A DNA stretch of 64,000 nt from positions 34,257,001-34,321,000 of the forward strand of contig CM043698.1 in assembly GCA_023935145.1 (NCBI GenBank). The letters are read 5' to 3'. Below are positions 25,190 to 40,468 of the stretch, in pieces. The stretch is from Bretschneidera sinensis. Lineage: Eukaryota > Streptophyta > Magnoliopsida > Brassicales > Akaniaceae. The translations under genes were made by a program, and so were the position numbers. Every line of letters starts with the position of its first letter. The stretch's first letter is position 1. Under the pieces are notes generated by a model that saw only the letters and a program-made list of their open reading frames with translations, was not told the origin of the DNA and ran no database searches.

Positions 25190-27268
25190 ATGGCGACCCA
25201 GCAGGCATCCCAAAACGCAGAACAACAGCAACAGAAAAATCAAGAACCAGAGCTGCCCTTAGTCTTTGTCCACCGCTCACCTTCTTTTTCCTTATCCTTC
25301 AAGGACCGTCTACTTAGACACTTCCGCTTGCTCGACCCGCTCGACTCGCCCGAGCCGACTCATTCCTTCCTCTCCCAACACGCCAGCTCAGTACGCGTTC
25401 TCCTCTGTGTGGGCCCCTCGCCCCTGACTTCCCAGACTCTTTCCCTCCTCCCTTCCCTGGAGCTCATAGTGGGGTCTAGCGCCGGCATTGACCACGTTGA
25501 CCTCGTGGAGTGCCGGCGCCGGGGAGTGTCCATGACCAACACCGGACCCGCGTTCTCCGAGGACGTCGCCGACTTAGCCGTCGCGCTGCTCATCGACGTC
25601 CTTCGGCGCTTGTCGACCAGTGACCGGTACGTTCGGGCCGGGCTGTGGCCCAAAAATGGGGAGTATGCACTTGGTTTCAAGGTTTGGTTTTTATAGTTCA
25701 ACATTTCATTTTTTTGAGTGTTTATTACATGGGTTTATTGGGTATTTTTTTTTTAAAAAAAAAAATAATAATACTACATAACTCTCATGTATTACTGTGG
25801 CTTTGTTATGAATTGATAATGATTGGCGCAGAATGGGGGGTTGCTTGGGTGGTATCTTGTGCTATTGAGTTGATTCTGAGCTATGGTTATGTTAATTGAA
25901 ATAGTGAAATTTTATTATTAGACATTAGAATTTAATTTTGATTAGAACAATGTAGTGGGGATTTTAGATCAATTTCTTGAATGCTCAAATGAATTGCCTT
26001 TTGTGGTTGTTTAAGGTACTGATAATATTTTATTGAGCTCATTTTGAACTATGGTTGTGATAGTTGAGAGTAACTTTTTGTAACTACTGTTAGAATCCTT
26101 TTGTAACTACTGCTAAATTGAATTTAATTAGAATGGCGCAGTTGGAAGTTTGGCCAGTTTCTTAAAATGTCATGATGAAAACTAAGTCATGTATTTATAT
26201 TGGATGTTTTATTAAAGTAAATAACTAACAACCTAAGACAACAGTAAAGAGATGATGAAAATTGGAATGTTATTAGTTGTCTTCTCTGCCTGATATACAC
26301 ATTAGAGTTGAGGATGTAAAGAATAGAAGTAGGCGGATTTATGATTTGAGTTAGTTTATTGCATCCTGATTTCTTAATTTGGGAATTTGTAAGTTATAAT
26401 AACTTTTTTTATGCAACAAAAACTTTTGACTGTGAGTCTTGTTAGGTACAACTCTTGAGTTTGATAGCCATAATATAAAGAGGCCTTAACTCTCAACTCT
26501 CTTTGATTGAAGAGGGAGCAGTACTGGTGAGTTGAGTAGGGGAACAGCATCTTATGAGTATCTAGCAATTAGGGATGGGATTTAAAGGAATACCACAAGC
26601 AAAAAATTTATACCACCACACTTCATGTGTCTTTGTTAGATAACAAATGCATCTCAATACGCAATAACATTTTTCTTATAAAATATATGTGCACGCGCGC
26701 ACAATAATGTTATTAGTTCTTATATAAATGGCTATAATGGCAGTTAGGAAGCAAAAGAATCGGGATCGTGGGGCTGGGAAACATTGGCTCTGAAGTTGCA
26801 AAAAGACTCGTGGCCTTTGGCTGTAGTGTTGCCTACCATTCGAGGAACAAAAAGCCAACTGTTTCATATCCTTACTATGCAAATGTTTGTGACCTTGCAA
26901 CTAATAGTGATGTTCTCATTGTTTGTTGTGCTCTTACGGATGAAACTCGCCACATTATTGACAAAAATGTCATGACAGCACTAGGAAAGGAAGGGGTGAT
27001 AATTAATGTTGGACGGGGTGCTCTTATTGATGAGAAGGAGCTGGTGCAGTTTTTGCTGCAAGGGGAGATTGGTGGTGCAGGTCTTGATGTGTTTGAGAAT
27101 GAACCTGATGTGCCAAAAGAGCTGTTTAAATTGGATAACGTCGTATTGTCTCCACATTGCGCTATGCTGAGCCCAGAATCCTTTGCAGAAATGCAAGAGC
27201 TTGTTGTAGGCAACTTGAAGGCATTCTTCTCAAATAAACCTTTGTTGTCACATGTCCAGCTTGATTGA
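25190..27268 (+). CDS. HPPR: Hydroxyphenylpyruvate/glyoxylate reductase, copy 1
   Basis: Two exons, 25190-25681 and 26744-27268, are joined in phase 0 after GFK and encode 338 aa. It is a D-2-hydroxyacid dehydrogenase. The N-terminal substrate domain includes VGSSAGIDHVDL, and the Rossmann motif is GLGNIG (174-179). Catalytic Arg is in NVGRGALID (255), Glu in DVFENEP (284) and His in LSPHC (302). SRNKK after strand beta-2 suggests NADPH use. Plant HPPRs reduce 4-hydroxyphenylpyruvate to the lactate in tyrosine-derived phenolic metabolism, and also hydroxypyruvate or glyoxylate, in the cytosol. Exon 1 is noticeably GC-rich compared with its surroundings. Unlike copy 2, the His is followed by CAMLSPES rather than QAAITPES. 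The gene is convergent with the terpene synthase. Confidence 0.93.
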
Positions 27269-27794
27269 GGACCCTATCCTTTTCTCCACGTATCTGTTCT
27301 GCTGATTGGTATCATGATCTTGTAATTGAACTATTGGAACTCTTTTAATGAAGGCTCAAGGAGTTAGAATGCAACATATTACGTTGAGTGTCATAATTTT
27401 CTTGAGTTAATACCATTGCCAAAGCTGCTAAAATCTTTATTCAATTTTCAATAAGGCAATGTTTAGTCTAATTCTGATGGTTTGGAATTTAGCTCAAAGG
27501 GAGTTGGCTGGAAAATATGACTGCAGGCTGAAAAATATTCCAAATTGTTTCTGTTTTGTCATTGTTCGTAAATGCTCTACCGATGTCCAGAAAATGAAGG
27601 CACCACAGGGCATCCATGCAGGTAAAATGCCATGTAATATCAGAGCAAACGATTTCTTCATTAACGCATTGGTCTTTGTTGTAGGAAAAGCTATTGATAT
27701 GGCTTATGTTTGTTTTCTTCTTCCCCATTTATTTCCCAGTATACACCTGATATGGGTTTTTTTATTTATTTATTTTTAAATATTAGTTATCTAC
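27269..27794. other. Convergent spacer between HPPR1 and the terpene synthase
   Basis: About 530 bp holding the two 3' untranslated regions. The open frames here (for example 27459-27779) resemble nothing known. Confidence 0.5.
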
Positions 27795-32270
<4,476 letters not shown>

Positions 32271-32533
32271 ATGCACGAATGCTACAAAATCTTTGCTTAC
32301 TCTTTTTTGAAGCAATGTTGGGGTCACCTGAGAAGATGACCGGAAGAGAAGATGAAGAGAAGAGGAGAAGCTATGCGTGAACTGTGACGGTAGAGAAGAA
32401 GAAGAAAAGCGAAAAGAAAACTGTTTGGGAGGTGAGAAAAGTTGTCAGAGAGAGCGAGAGAGAAGCATAAGAAAATTAATGGAAGAGAAAGGGAGAGATA
32501 CATAAGAAGGAGATCTTGGCCGGATGGCCAGAA

Positions 32534-32541
32534 ATTTATAT
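32534..32541 (-). promoter_or_regulatory. TATA box of the terpene synthase gene
   Basis: ATATAAAT on the minus strand lies about 265 bp upstream of the start codon, implying a leader of roughly 235 bases. It is the only good TATA match in this stretch. Confidence 0.5.
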
Positions 32542-32559
32542 TGTTCACCTCCATACGGT

Positions 32560-33225
32560 CTCTCTCAATTGTTGTTCTTTTAACGGATCAAAATGAGTCA
32601 TTTTGTTTTACATGATATCTAACGGCTTATAAATAGCCACGTCATCAACTTAACAAATGAGTTTTCTTTTTAGGATCACCTTGCTCCATCAAATCTCAAA
32701 CCCAAAAATGATTATAGTAACCTTTTTGGACTATCTTGTGAGAAGCTCTTGTCCTGATTTTTTGAAGTAAAAGACGAAGGAACATCTACCCCAATCGTAG
32801 TTACTTTTAACATATACTCTTAAAGTGGGTCTGACAAAAACATTTTTGGTAAAGGCAGAAAAGGGTCAAAGTAAAAAAAGAGAAAATTAATACCGAGTTG
32901 TAACTCGTAACTCAATCCTGTTCTAATTGAAATACTTTTTGACTTTTACTTTATCAATTTAGTGTTAGACATTAGTGTTAAAAAATCCTTACCGATTTAT
33001 AAGTATGTCATGACGTACAGGCCACCAGGATGCTTTTGTTATCCCGAGAAAGGAGTGGCTGCTATGGAGCCTCTAAATACACGGTTCGACTAAGGATGAC
33101 GATAACCGACGAATTACCTGAAAAATTGATACATCTTATCCGCGCATATATTGTTTTTTTTTTTTTTTTTTTTTTTATGGCGAGTGGTAGATGCATTTGT
33201 AAAATTATCAAGCACAGTAGAAGTA
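32560..33225. other. Spacer upstream of the terpene synthase gene
   Basis: About 670 bp between the terpene synthase promoter and the repeat cluster. It contains a T run (33151-33176) and a 66-codon open frame across it that looks meaningless. No other feature was seen. Confidence 0.45.
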
Positions 33226-34787
33226 TTTAAAGTTTACACGTTTTGATGGATGTCACATTATAAATGAGACACTTATAAAACGTGGTTAAGATGATTGTTA
33301 GAATTTGTGGCATCTCCTTTTGAAATCTCTCTCAAATTTGGTTTAAATGATTAAATTATTAGAATTATTAGAACTTGTGGTATTTTGCTCTGAAATTGAT
33401 GGTCATTGTTATAGTCAGAGTTAAATCAATTATATATTTAAGTTAAATTTGATTTAAATTAGAATATGATATTTAATTTAAAAGTGAGAGTAAGAATGTA
33501 TAAATGATATTTTTTAAATTTTGATAGGATAAAAACATCTCATATGAGATTTTATTATAATATTATTTTATTTATATTAAATAAATAAAAATAAAATTGC
33601 AAACAATTTTTCTTATAAAATTTTGTTAATACATTTACAAAATAATTATTTTAATATCTATACGTTGCACCGTGTATATAAATTTAAGTGAAGGTTTATT
33701 TATCTTTTGTTAATCACCACACTAGCCTCCCTAGCTTGCTTATGTACTGTAAATTTAAAGTCATTGAATTCTTCCACCTTAGTTCTCATTGCTCAAAGAA
33801 AATCCCCTCAATGCTTATTGATGTTAATTGATTTCCTCCTGATTCTAATTAATTGGGTTTGCTGTAACTCTAATTGTTCTTCTTTGATTAACTCTAATTT
33901 TGTTGGATTTCGCTGTGTTTTGCGAGATAAGAATGAAACGTGGGTCTCGTGGTGTGCTAAGAATGTAATGTGGATCTCGTGGTGTGCTAAGAACGTGGGC
34001 TATACTGACAGTTTTACTGTTGACTTTTGGGGTCTAAGAGCCTCCAACTTGTCAAAGATCTTCAATTTCCTAATCTCTTAGCCTAAGTGGATGCACAAAA
34101 TATTACAGCACTTCCTTCAGATACGGACATGGAACTTCACTCTAATAGATCTATTATTTCTAATTACAAGTTCCTCCTTCAGTGTTTTCAAAACCTGAAG
34201 ATTAATCACTGCTTCAGGGAAGCAAACAGGGTAACTGTTTGGCTAAGAAAAGTGTTATGGCTTGTAATTCTATTTTGTTTTTTATACCCTCCAAAAGACA
34301 TTATTAATCTTCTTGTTTCTTCGAGAAGGATGTCTCTAAGGTCTGTAAGAACCTAATGTCTTCTTTATAATATTTCCTGTTTCAACTTAAAAAACAGGTG
34401 GTGTTGGACTGGTTGGTTGCAAACCCAGTGGTTCAAAAATCATTATCGCATTTCACTGGAAAAAAAATGAAGCACGTTCAATATAATACAACTAAGCAGT
34501 GCAAAGTGTTTGACTTGCGGGATCAAGTTAAGAGTGGAACTAAGTTGAACAGTTCAGCTTAGCTCGTTTAAGAGATTCGGTTTGAAACTCAATTAAATGG
34601 AGTTTGAGTTATAATTTTGACTTGGTTAGCGTATCGAACTGAGCTCGAGTAATGTCAAACTCGGCTCGTTTGACTCGCGAGCAGGCTCGATTTAATTAAT
34701 AAATTAAATAAATATTATATATAATTTATTTATTTTATATATTTAATATATATTATAAAAAATATTTATTTTATTTTTAAAATATAA
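33226..34787 (+). repeat. RNase H-bearing repeat, copy R1 (truncated)
   Basis: It starts at gtatttaaagtttacacgtt and is colinear with R2 over about 1.5 kb, including a 420-bp stretch from about 34090 (gtggatgcacaaaatattac) that is almost identical. It carries a broken RNase H (RVT_3-type) domain at about 33880-34250: FVGFRCVLRDKNETWVSW and, in another frame, NLKINHCFREANRV. That domain is typical of plant LINE-derived sequences. A 33-bp segment (tgggtctcgtggtgtgctaagaa) is locally duplicated. The right end is cut at a junction with a copia fragment at about 34788. Confidence 0.75.
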
Positions 34788-35660
34788 ATTTGCATTTGTA
34801 TACAGTGGTATGTAAATTTAATTATTTTGAAAACGAAAATAGATGTAGAATGCATTTGAGGATATCAATGACATGTCAATTCGTTTAGTTTGATTTATTA
34901 AATTGAGATTTATTATAAATTTATAGTAAAAGTCATTATGAACATTTATTGTTATAGCTTATTTGTGTGCATGAGTTGTTGTCAATAAATTTTAACATGA
35001 AAAGACATGTTGATATATCTCTCTAGTGGGAATGATAACTGTAATACCCGTATTCGTGAATTAAGGGTAAAGAAGTAATATGATAATATGTCATAAAATT
35101 TAAATAATATATGTGAAGGATTAGAAGTGAACAGTAAACAGTGAATGGCAGCTGTAAACAGTGAATAGTAAATAGTGTACAGTGAATGACTGCTAATGGG
35201 AAAAAGTAAAATGAAAAATTTATTTGTAATATTCATGCATTTCATGCTGTATAGAATGTTTAAAAATTTGATTGATGTAAAATATCTATTTGGTTTATTT
35301 TATTTTTATGGTTGCATATATGTGTTGTGCTGAGATTCTCAAAATGTGATGATACTGTCTCGGGGGTGGCCAACCCAGAATGGGTCGTTACAATAACATA
35401 TCTAGATTTATTAGTAGAAATATATGTTCAAATAATAGTATCGTGCTTGAGATGTTACTGTTATATATAAGTATGAAGAAGGTTTTTAAAAGATAACATA
35501 AATATGAGTAACATTGGGTTGAAACGTATTGATAGGAGTTGTTGTGTTTGCACATGAAAACTAACGTAATTGATACATATATGAGAAAATTTAACTATAG
35601 ATATACATGAAATATAATTATTTATTAATCATGTTAATCTAAAAATTTAATGTTATTTTA
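34788..35660 (+). mobile_element. Copia internal fragment interrupted by a solo LTR
   Basis: From atttgcatttgtatacagtgg onward this matches the internal region of the small copia element at 47916-48530, with some deletions and point changes. The match resumes after the insert at 35040-35392. It has no intact coding sequence and appears to be a fragment of a second member of that family, joined to repeat R1. Confidence 0.75.
35040..35392 (+). mobile_element. 353-bp solo LTR (TGTAATACCCG type)
   Basis: Begins TGTAATACCCG and ends GGTCGTTACA, flanked by the perfect 5-bp duplication ATAAC (35035-35039 and 35393-35397). The related copy near 48250 reads gggaatgatataacatctctag with no insert, giving an empty site. 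TGTAATACCC-type termini are familiar from Ty3/gypsy LTRs, but the lineage is an inference. The minus-strand 87-codon frame across it is chance. Confidence 0.88.
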
Positions 35661-36005
35661 AATAAAAAAAATTAAAATTTTAATCTAATAATTTACTTAT
35701 TGATTTGATTGGTAAATGAAAGCGGATAATTATTTTCATCAATAAATATAAATACAAACGAAGATGCAACTACAACCATCCATATTTATTACCATTCCAA
35801 AAATCATGCGCCGCTAACTTTAATTTTGAATATCATTTGGGACCCAATAGATGGATTCATTTTAGCCTTTAATAACCAAAATTTCCAAGAGATGGTGCCC
35901 AAACAGCCAATAATGGCCAAGTTTATACCCTGTCAAGTTTTACGTCGGTGTACCAAACAAAATCGATAAATTAATGAAAATCAACTCATTTATGATGCCA
36001 ACAAT
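35661..36005. other. Short spacer between repeat copies
   Basis: About 345 bp of single-copy-looking sequence (within this window) between the copia fragment and repeat R2. No gene or element was recognised. Confidence 0.4.
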
Positions 36006-37917
36006 AAGTATTTGAAGTTTACACGTTTTAATGATGTCACATCATAAATAGAGATACCTAATTACATGATCGTTGAAATTTGTGGCATTTTGTTTTGAAA
36101 TCTCTATCAAACAATGGTTTAAATGATTAAATTGTTTTAATTTGTGATATCTTACTCTGACATTGGTGGCCACCACTACAGTGACGGTTAAATCAATTAT
36201 AAATTTAAGTCGGTGGCCACCATTACAGTGAGAGTTAAATCAATTATAAATTTAAGTCAAATTTGACTTAAATTAAAATATGATATTTGACTTAAAAGTG
36301 AGAGCGAAAACGCATAAACAATATTTTTTAAATTTTGACAGAATAAAAATATCTCGTGTTTTTATTATAATATTATTTCATTTATATTATATAAATAAAA
36401 TTAAAATTGTAAACAAATTTTCTTATAAAATTTTGTTAATATGTTTACAAAGTAACTATTTTAATATCCATGCGTTTCACGATGTATAAAAATTTAACTG
36501 AAAGTTTACTTATCTTTTGTTAATCACTACACTAGCCTCCCTAATTTGCTTATGTACTTTAAATTTAAAGCCATTGAATTTTTTCATCTTGGTTTCCATT
36601 GCTCAAAGAAAATCCCCTCAATGTTTATTGATGTTAATTGATTTCCTCCAGATTCTAATTAATTTGGTTTGTTTTAACTCGAATTGTTCTTCCTTGATTA
36701 ACTCTAATTTTGTTGGATTACGTTGTGTTTTACGAGATAAGAATGAAACGTGAATCTCGAGGTGTGCTAAGAATGTGGGCTGTACGGACAATCTCACTGC
36801 TGAGTTTTGAGGTCTAAGAGATGGCCTCCAACTTGTCAAAGATCTTCAATTTCCTAATCTCTTGGTCTGAGTGGATGCACAAAATATTACAACACTTCCT
36901 TCGTATATGGACATGAAACTTCACTCTAATAGATCTATTATTTTTAATTACAAGTTCCTCCTTCAGTGTTTTCAAAACCTGAAGATTAATCACTGCTTCA
37001 GGGAAGCAAACAGGGTAACTGATGCTTTGGCTAAAAAAAGTGTTATGGCTTGTAATTCTATTTTGTTTTTTATACCCTCCAAAAGACATTATTAATCTTC
37101 TTGTTTCTTCGAGAAGGATGTCTCTAAGGTCTGTCAGAACCTAATGTCTTCTTTATAATATTTCCTGTTTCAACTTAAAAAACAGGTGGTGTTGGACTGG
37201 TTGGTTGCAAACCCAGTGGTTCAAAAATCATTATCGCATTTCACTGGAAAAAAAATGAAGCACGTTCAATATAATACAACTAAGCAGTGCAAAGTGTTTG
37301 ACTTGCGGGATCAAGTTAAGAGTGGAACTAAGTTGAACAGTTCAGCTTAGCTCGTTTAAGAGATTCGGTTTGAAACTCAATTAAATGGAGTTTGAAACTC
37401 AATTAAGTTGAGGTTGAATTGAGTAAGCAGCTCAGCTCGCTCGAAATGATTGGTTTAAAACGTGATTAAATCGAATTCGAACTATAATTTTGGTTTGTTT
37501 AACATATCGAGTTGAATTTAAGTAATATCAAATTCGACTCGTTTGACTCACGAATCAACTCGATTTAATTAATAAATTAAATAAATATTATATATATATT
37601 TTATTTATTTTATATATTTAATAAAAAAAATTATTTTATTTTTAAAATATAAATACAGATTTTTTATTTTATTTCGATATATTTTATTTTATTTCAAAAG
37701 TTTGATTCGAGCTCAAGTTTGAATTGACTTGTGAGTCGTGCCCGAGCTTGAATTTTACCTTACAAATCGAACTTAAGTTCAATTTTCTTAACTTGACTCG
37801 ACTCGAAGCTCGATTCAAATACTCATAAACCGAATTCGAACTCATCTGAACTCAAACTTAGCACGACTGAAATCCACTCATTTATCCAGTGTTTGGAAAT
37901 TAAAAAAAAATATAAAA
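36006..37917 (+). repeat. RNase H-bearing repeat, copy R2 (longest)
   Basis: The fullest copy, about 1.9 kb, from gtatttgaagtttacacgtt to agaaagcta, directly followed by R3. The RNase H relic lies at about 36690-37060 and reads, across frames, LRDKNET, then GLQLVKDLQFPNLLV, then CFQNLKINHCFREANRV and TDALAKKS. This is the RVT_3 pattern found in plant LINEs and domesticated RNase H proteins. Stops and shifts make it non-functional. Its right third carries TCGAGC-type degenerate motifs. No terminal inverted repeats, LTRs or poly(A) tail were identified, so its class is open. Confidence 0.75.
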
Positions 37918-38995
37918 GAAAGCTATTTGAAGTTCACAGGTTTTGATGGATGTCACATCGTTAACAGAAACATTTATCAAACACAATTTAAATGATTAAA
38001 TTGTTGGAATAGATCTATTTTGTTTTGAAATCGGTGATAATTACTGTTGTTATAGTTAAATCAATTATAAATTTAAATTAAATTTGATTTAAATTACAGT
38101 ACCAAATTTAATCTTAAAGTGGGAGTGAGAATATATAAACGATATTTTTCAAATTTTGATAAGATAAGAGAATCTCGCATATGTTTTTATTATAATATTA
38201 TTTTATTTATATTATATAAATAAAATAAAAATGTAAATGTAAATAAATGTTCTTATAAAATTTTGTTAATATGTCTACAAAATAATTATTTTAATATCCA
38301 TGCCTTGCACGGATTCGGTGTACATAAATTTAAGTGATGGTTTATTCATCTTTTGTTAATCACCACACTAGCTTCCCTAACTTGCTTATGTACGTTAAAT
38401 TTAAAGCCATTGAATTCTTCCAAGGAAAAAACAAATGAAGCAAGGTCAATATAATACAACTAAGCAGTGCAAAGTGTTGGACTTGTGGGGTTCAGTTAAA
38501 GTTGGAATTGAATCGAGTGATTTGATTTGTTCGAAAGAATCGGTTTAAAATTCGATTAAATTAAGTACGAGTTATGATTTTAGTTTGGTTAGCGTATCGA
38601 ATTGAACTTGAGTAATGTTAAATTCGGTTCATTTAATTTATGAGTCAACTCAATTTAATTAATAAATTAAATAAATATTATATATATATTTTATTTATTT
38701 AATATATTACCAAAAAATTTATTTTATTTTGAAAAAATATATTTATATTTTATTTCAAAAAGCTCAAATCGAAAAGTTCGGTTCGAACTCGAGTTCGAAT
38801 TGACTCACGAGTCGTGTTCGAGTTTAAATTTTACTTTACGAGTCGAGTTCAAGTTTAATTTCTTTAACTTAACTTGACTCGAATAAATTTTTTACTTACA
38901 AACTAAAATCAAACTTGCTTAAACTAAAACTCAACTCGACTCGGATCTACTCTTTAACTCTAACTTTTGAAAATTAAAAGGAAATAAAAGAAAGC
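37918..38995 (+). repeat. RNase H-less repeat, copy R3
   Basis: The third copy abuts R2 head to tail. Compared with R1 and R2 it lacks about 700 bp containing the RNase H relic: the sequence jumps from gccattgaattcttcca straight to aaaacaaatgaagcaaggtc at about 38420. It ends with the same aaataaaagaaagcta as R2 ends, which supports a common unit boundary. It carries TCGAGC-type motifs at about 38500-38950. Confidence 0.7.
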
Positions 38996-39662
38996 TAAAG
39001 ATTGGCATGCCATTTGGTTTGGTGGCCCAAGTAGTAAAGAAATTTAAGTTGGTATTGTGTACCAAACCACCATGTATCAGCTGGTTTAGTTGGTATTGTC
39101 TACAAAACCACCATGTGTCGGCTGGTTTAGATATTATAGGACACGAAATCTCATACGAGAATATCTTCTAATAAGTGGTTATATAAAAGCCTGAATTTTT
39201 CCTTTTTCGACCAGTTTATTTATTTTTACCATGAGAGTAAAAACTAAAAAGAGAAATAGGTACATTAATTTGGGTTTTTCATTCAGTCTTTAGTCGGTTT
39301 TTATCACGTAGTTAATTTTGATGAAGCGTATAGATTTTTTAAATTTCAGTGTTTGGTAATAGAATAGTGATTTTTTTTTTAAAAATAATTTATATTATTA
39401 TCAAATTATTGTATGTCTCAATATTGGATATAAACTTGAGATACAATTTGTGTAATCAATGTTTATATAGTGCTGTTGATCTTTCACCCCGTGGCTTTTT
39501 CTCTCTATATTAGAGAGTTTTCCATGTAAATTTTTGTGTTATTGATTGATTGCTTTATTTGATACTTGTTATATTTTTTAGTGTGCAACTTGGTGGTTAT
39601 TATATTTACTTCGTGATTTTTAGTAAAATTATAGTACTTGGTCAATTATTGAGGAGGATATT
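38996..39662. other. Spacer left of the SIRE-like element
   Basis: AT-rich sequence with a short direct repeat near 39050-39130 (about 40 bp, taccaaaccaccatgt.tc.gctggttta, twice). No gene was seen. ATATT at 39658-39662 forms the left target duplication of the copia element. Confidence 0.5.
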
Positions 39663-40468
39663 TGTAGACTGAGGTTTCAACCCAAGAGGGGTGAATTGGG
39701 TTTTTAAATTTTTTTACTAATTAATCATAAGTTTATAAAAACAAATAAAGCCACAAGTATGTAAACAAGTAATGTTCTGTAAACAAAAGAGTTTAAGGAA
39801 TAGAAGATGCAAACTCAGTTTATAGTGGTTCGACAATATCAGATCATTCCGACCCTACGTCCACTCTTTTCAAGGAACCTCCTTGAAGCAATCCACTAAA
39901 ACACTTAGTCATGCAACCACGGGAGTTACACAAACTTGACAAACAGTCTCTTCCTCTCGGAAGCTAATCTCTTCCTTTCAAAAGCTAATCCCTTTACAAT
40001 AAATACGAGTTGCTGTAAAGTAAATGGTAGAGAGATAGCAGTGAAAACTTATAAAACTGAATAATATCTCTCTTTCAAGGTAAAGCTTGAAGAATAACTC
40101 AACAATAAATATTTTAAAGCTTTTGTGTATTAATGAGCAAAAACTTGATTGAATCTGTAATATTTTTTTTAATGCTCAATAGAGTGGGTTTATATAGCCT
40201 TGTATTAATATGGCTGTTTTGTACTGACTTGGAATGTTTTGGTGCATTTTGTGCTGAAGTCTCGCATCTCAGCGGTTATATTTTTTAAATTACCAGTCGA
40301 TTGGGTCAGGTGAAAAGTCTCACCTTTAAAGTTTTGAAGAGCACCAGTTGACTGGGTTGTTCTTACCAGTCGACTGGGGATAGTCTGTCTAAAACACCAG
40401 TCGACTGGTATGAAGCATCCAGTCGACTGGGGACATATTGTCCAAAACTTCAGTCTTCTGGTATAAGT
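39663..40468 (-). repeat. Truncated 3' LTR of the SIRE-like element
   Basis: Colinear with the 5' LTR from its 3' end up to ggtataagta, then abruptly joined to RT sequence at about 40469. It retains the TATA box (40189-40196) and six CCAGTCGACTGG-like motifs. Confidence 0.85.

Noticed and set aside
27459..27779. 106-codon plus-strand frame downstream of HPPR1
   Set aside because: It has no homology I can recognise and lies in the convergent 3' regions of two genes.
33148..33180. Long T run as a retrotransposon poly(A) tail
   Set aside because: No LINE or SINE body with a target duplication could be found beside it.
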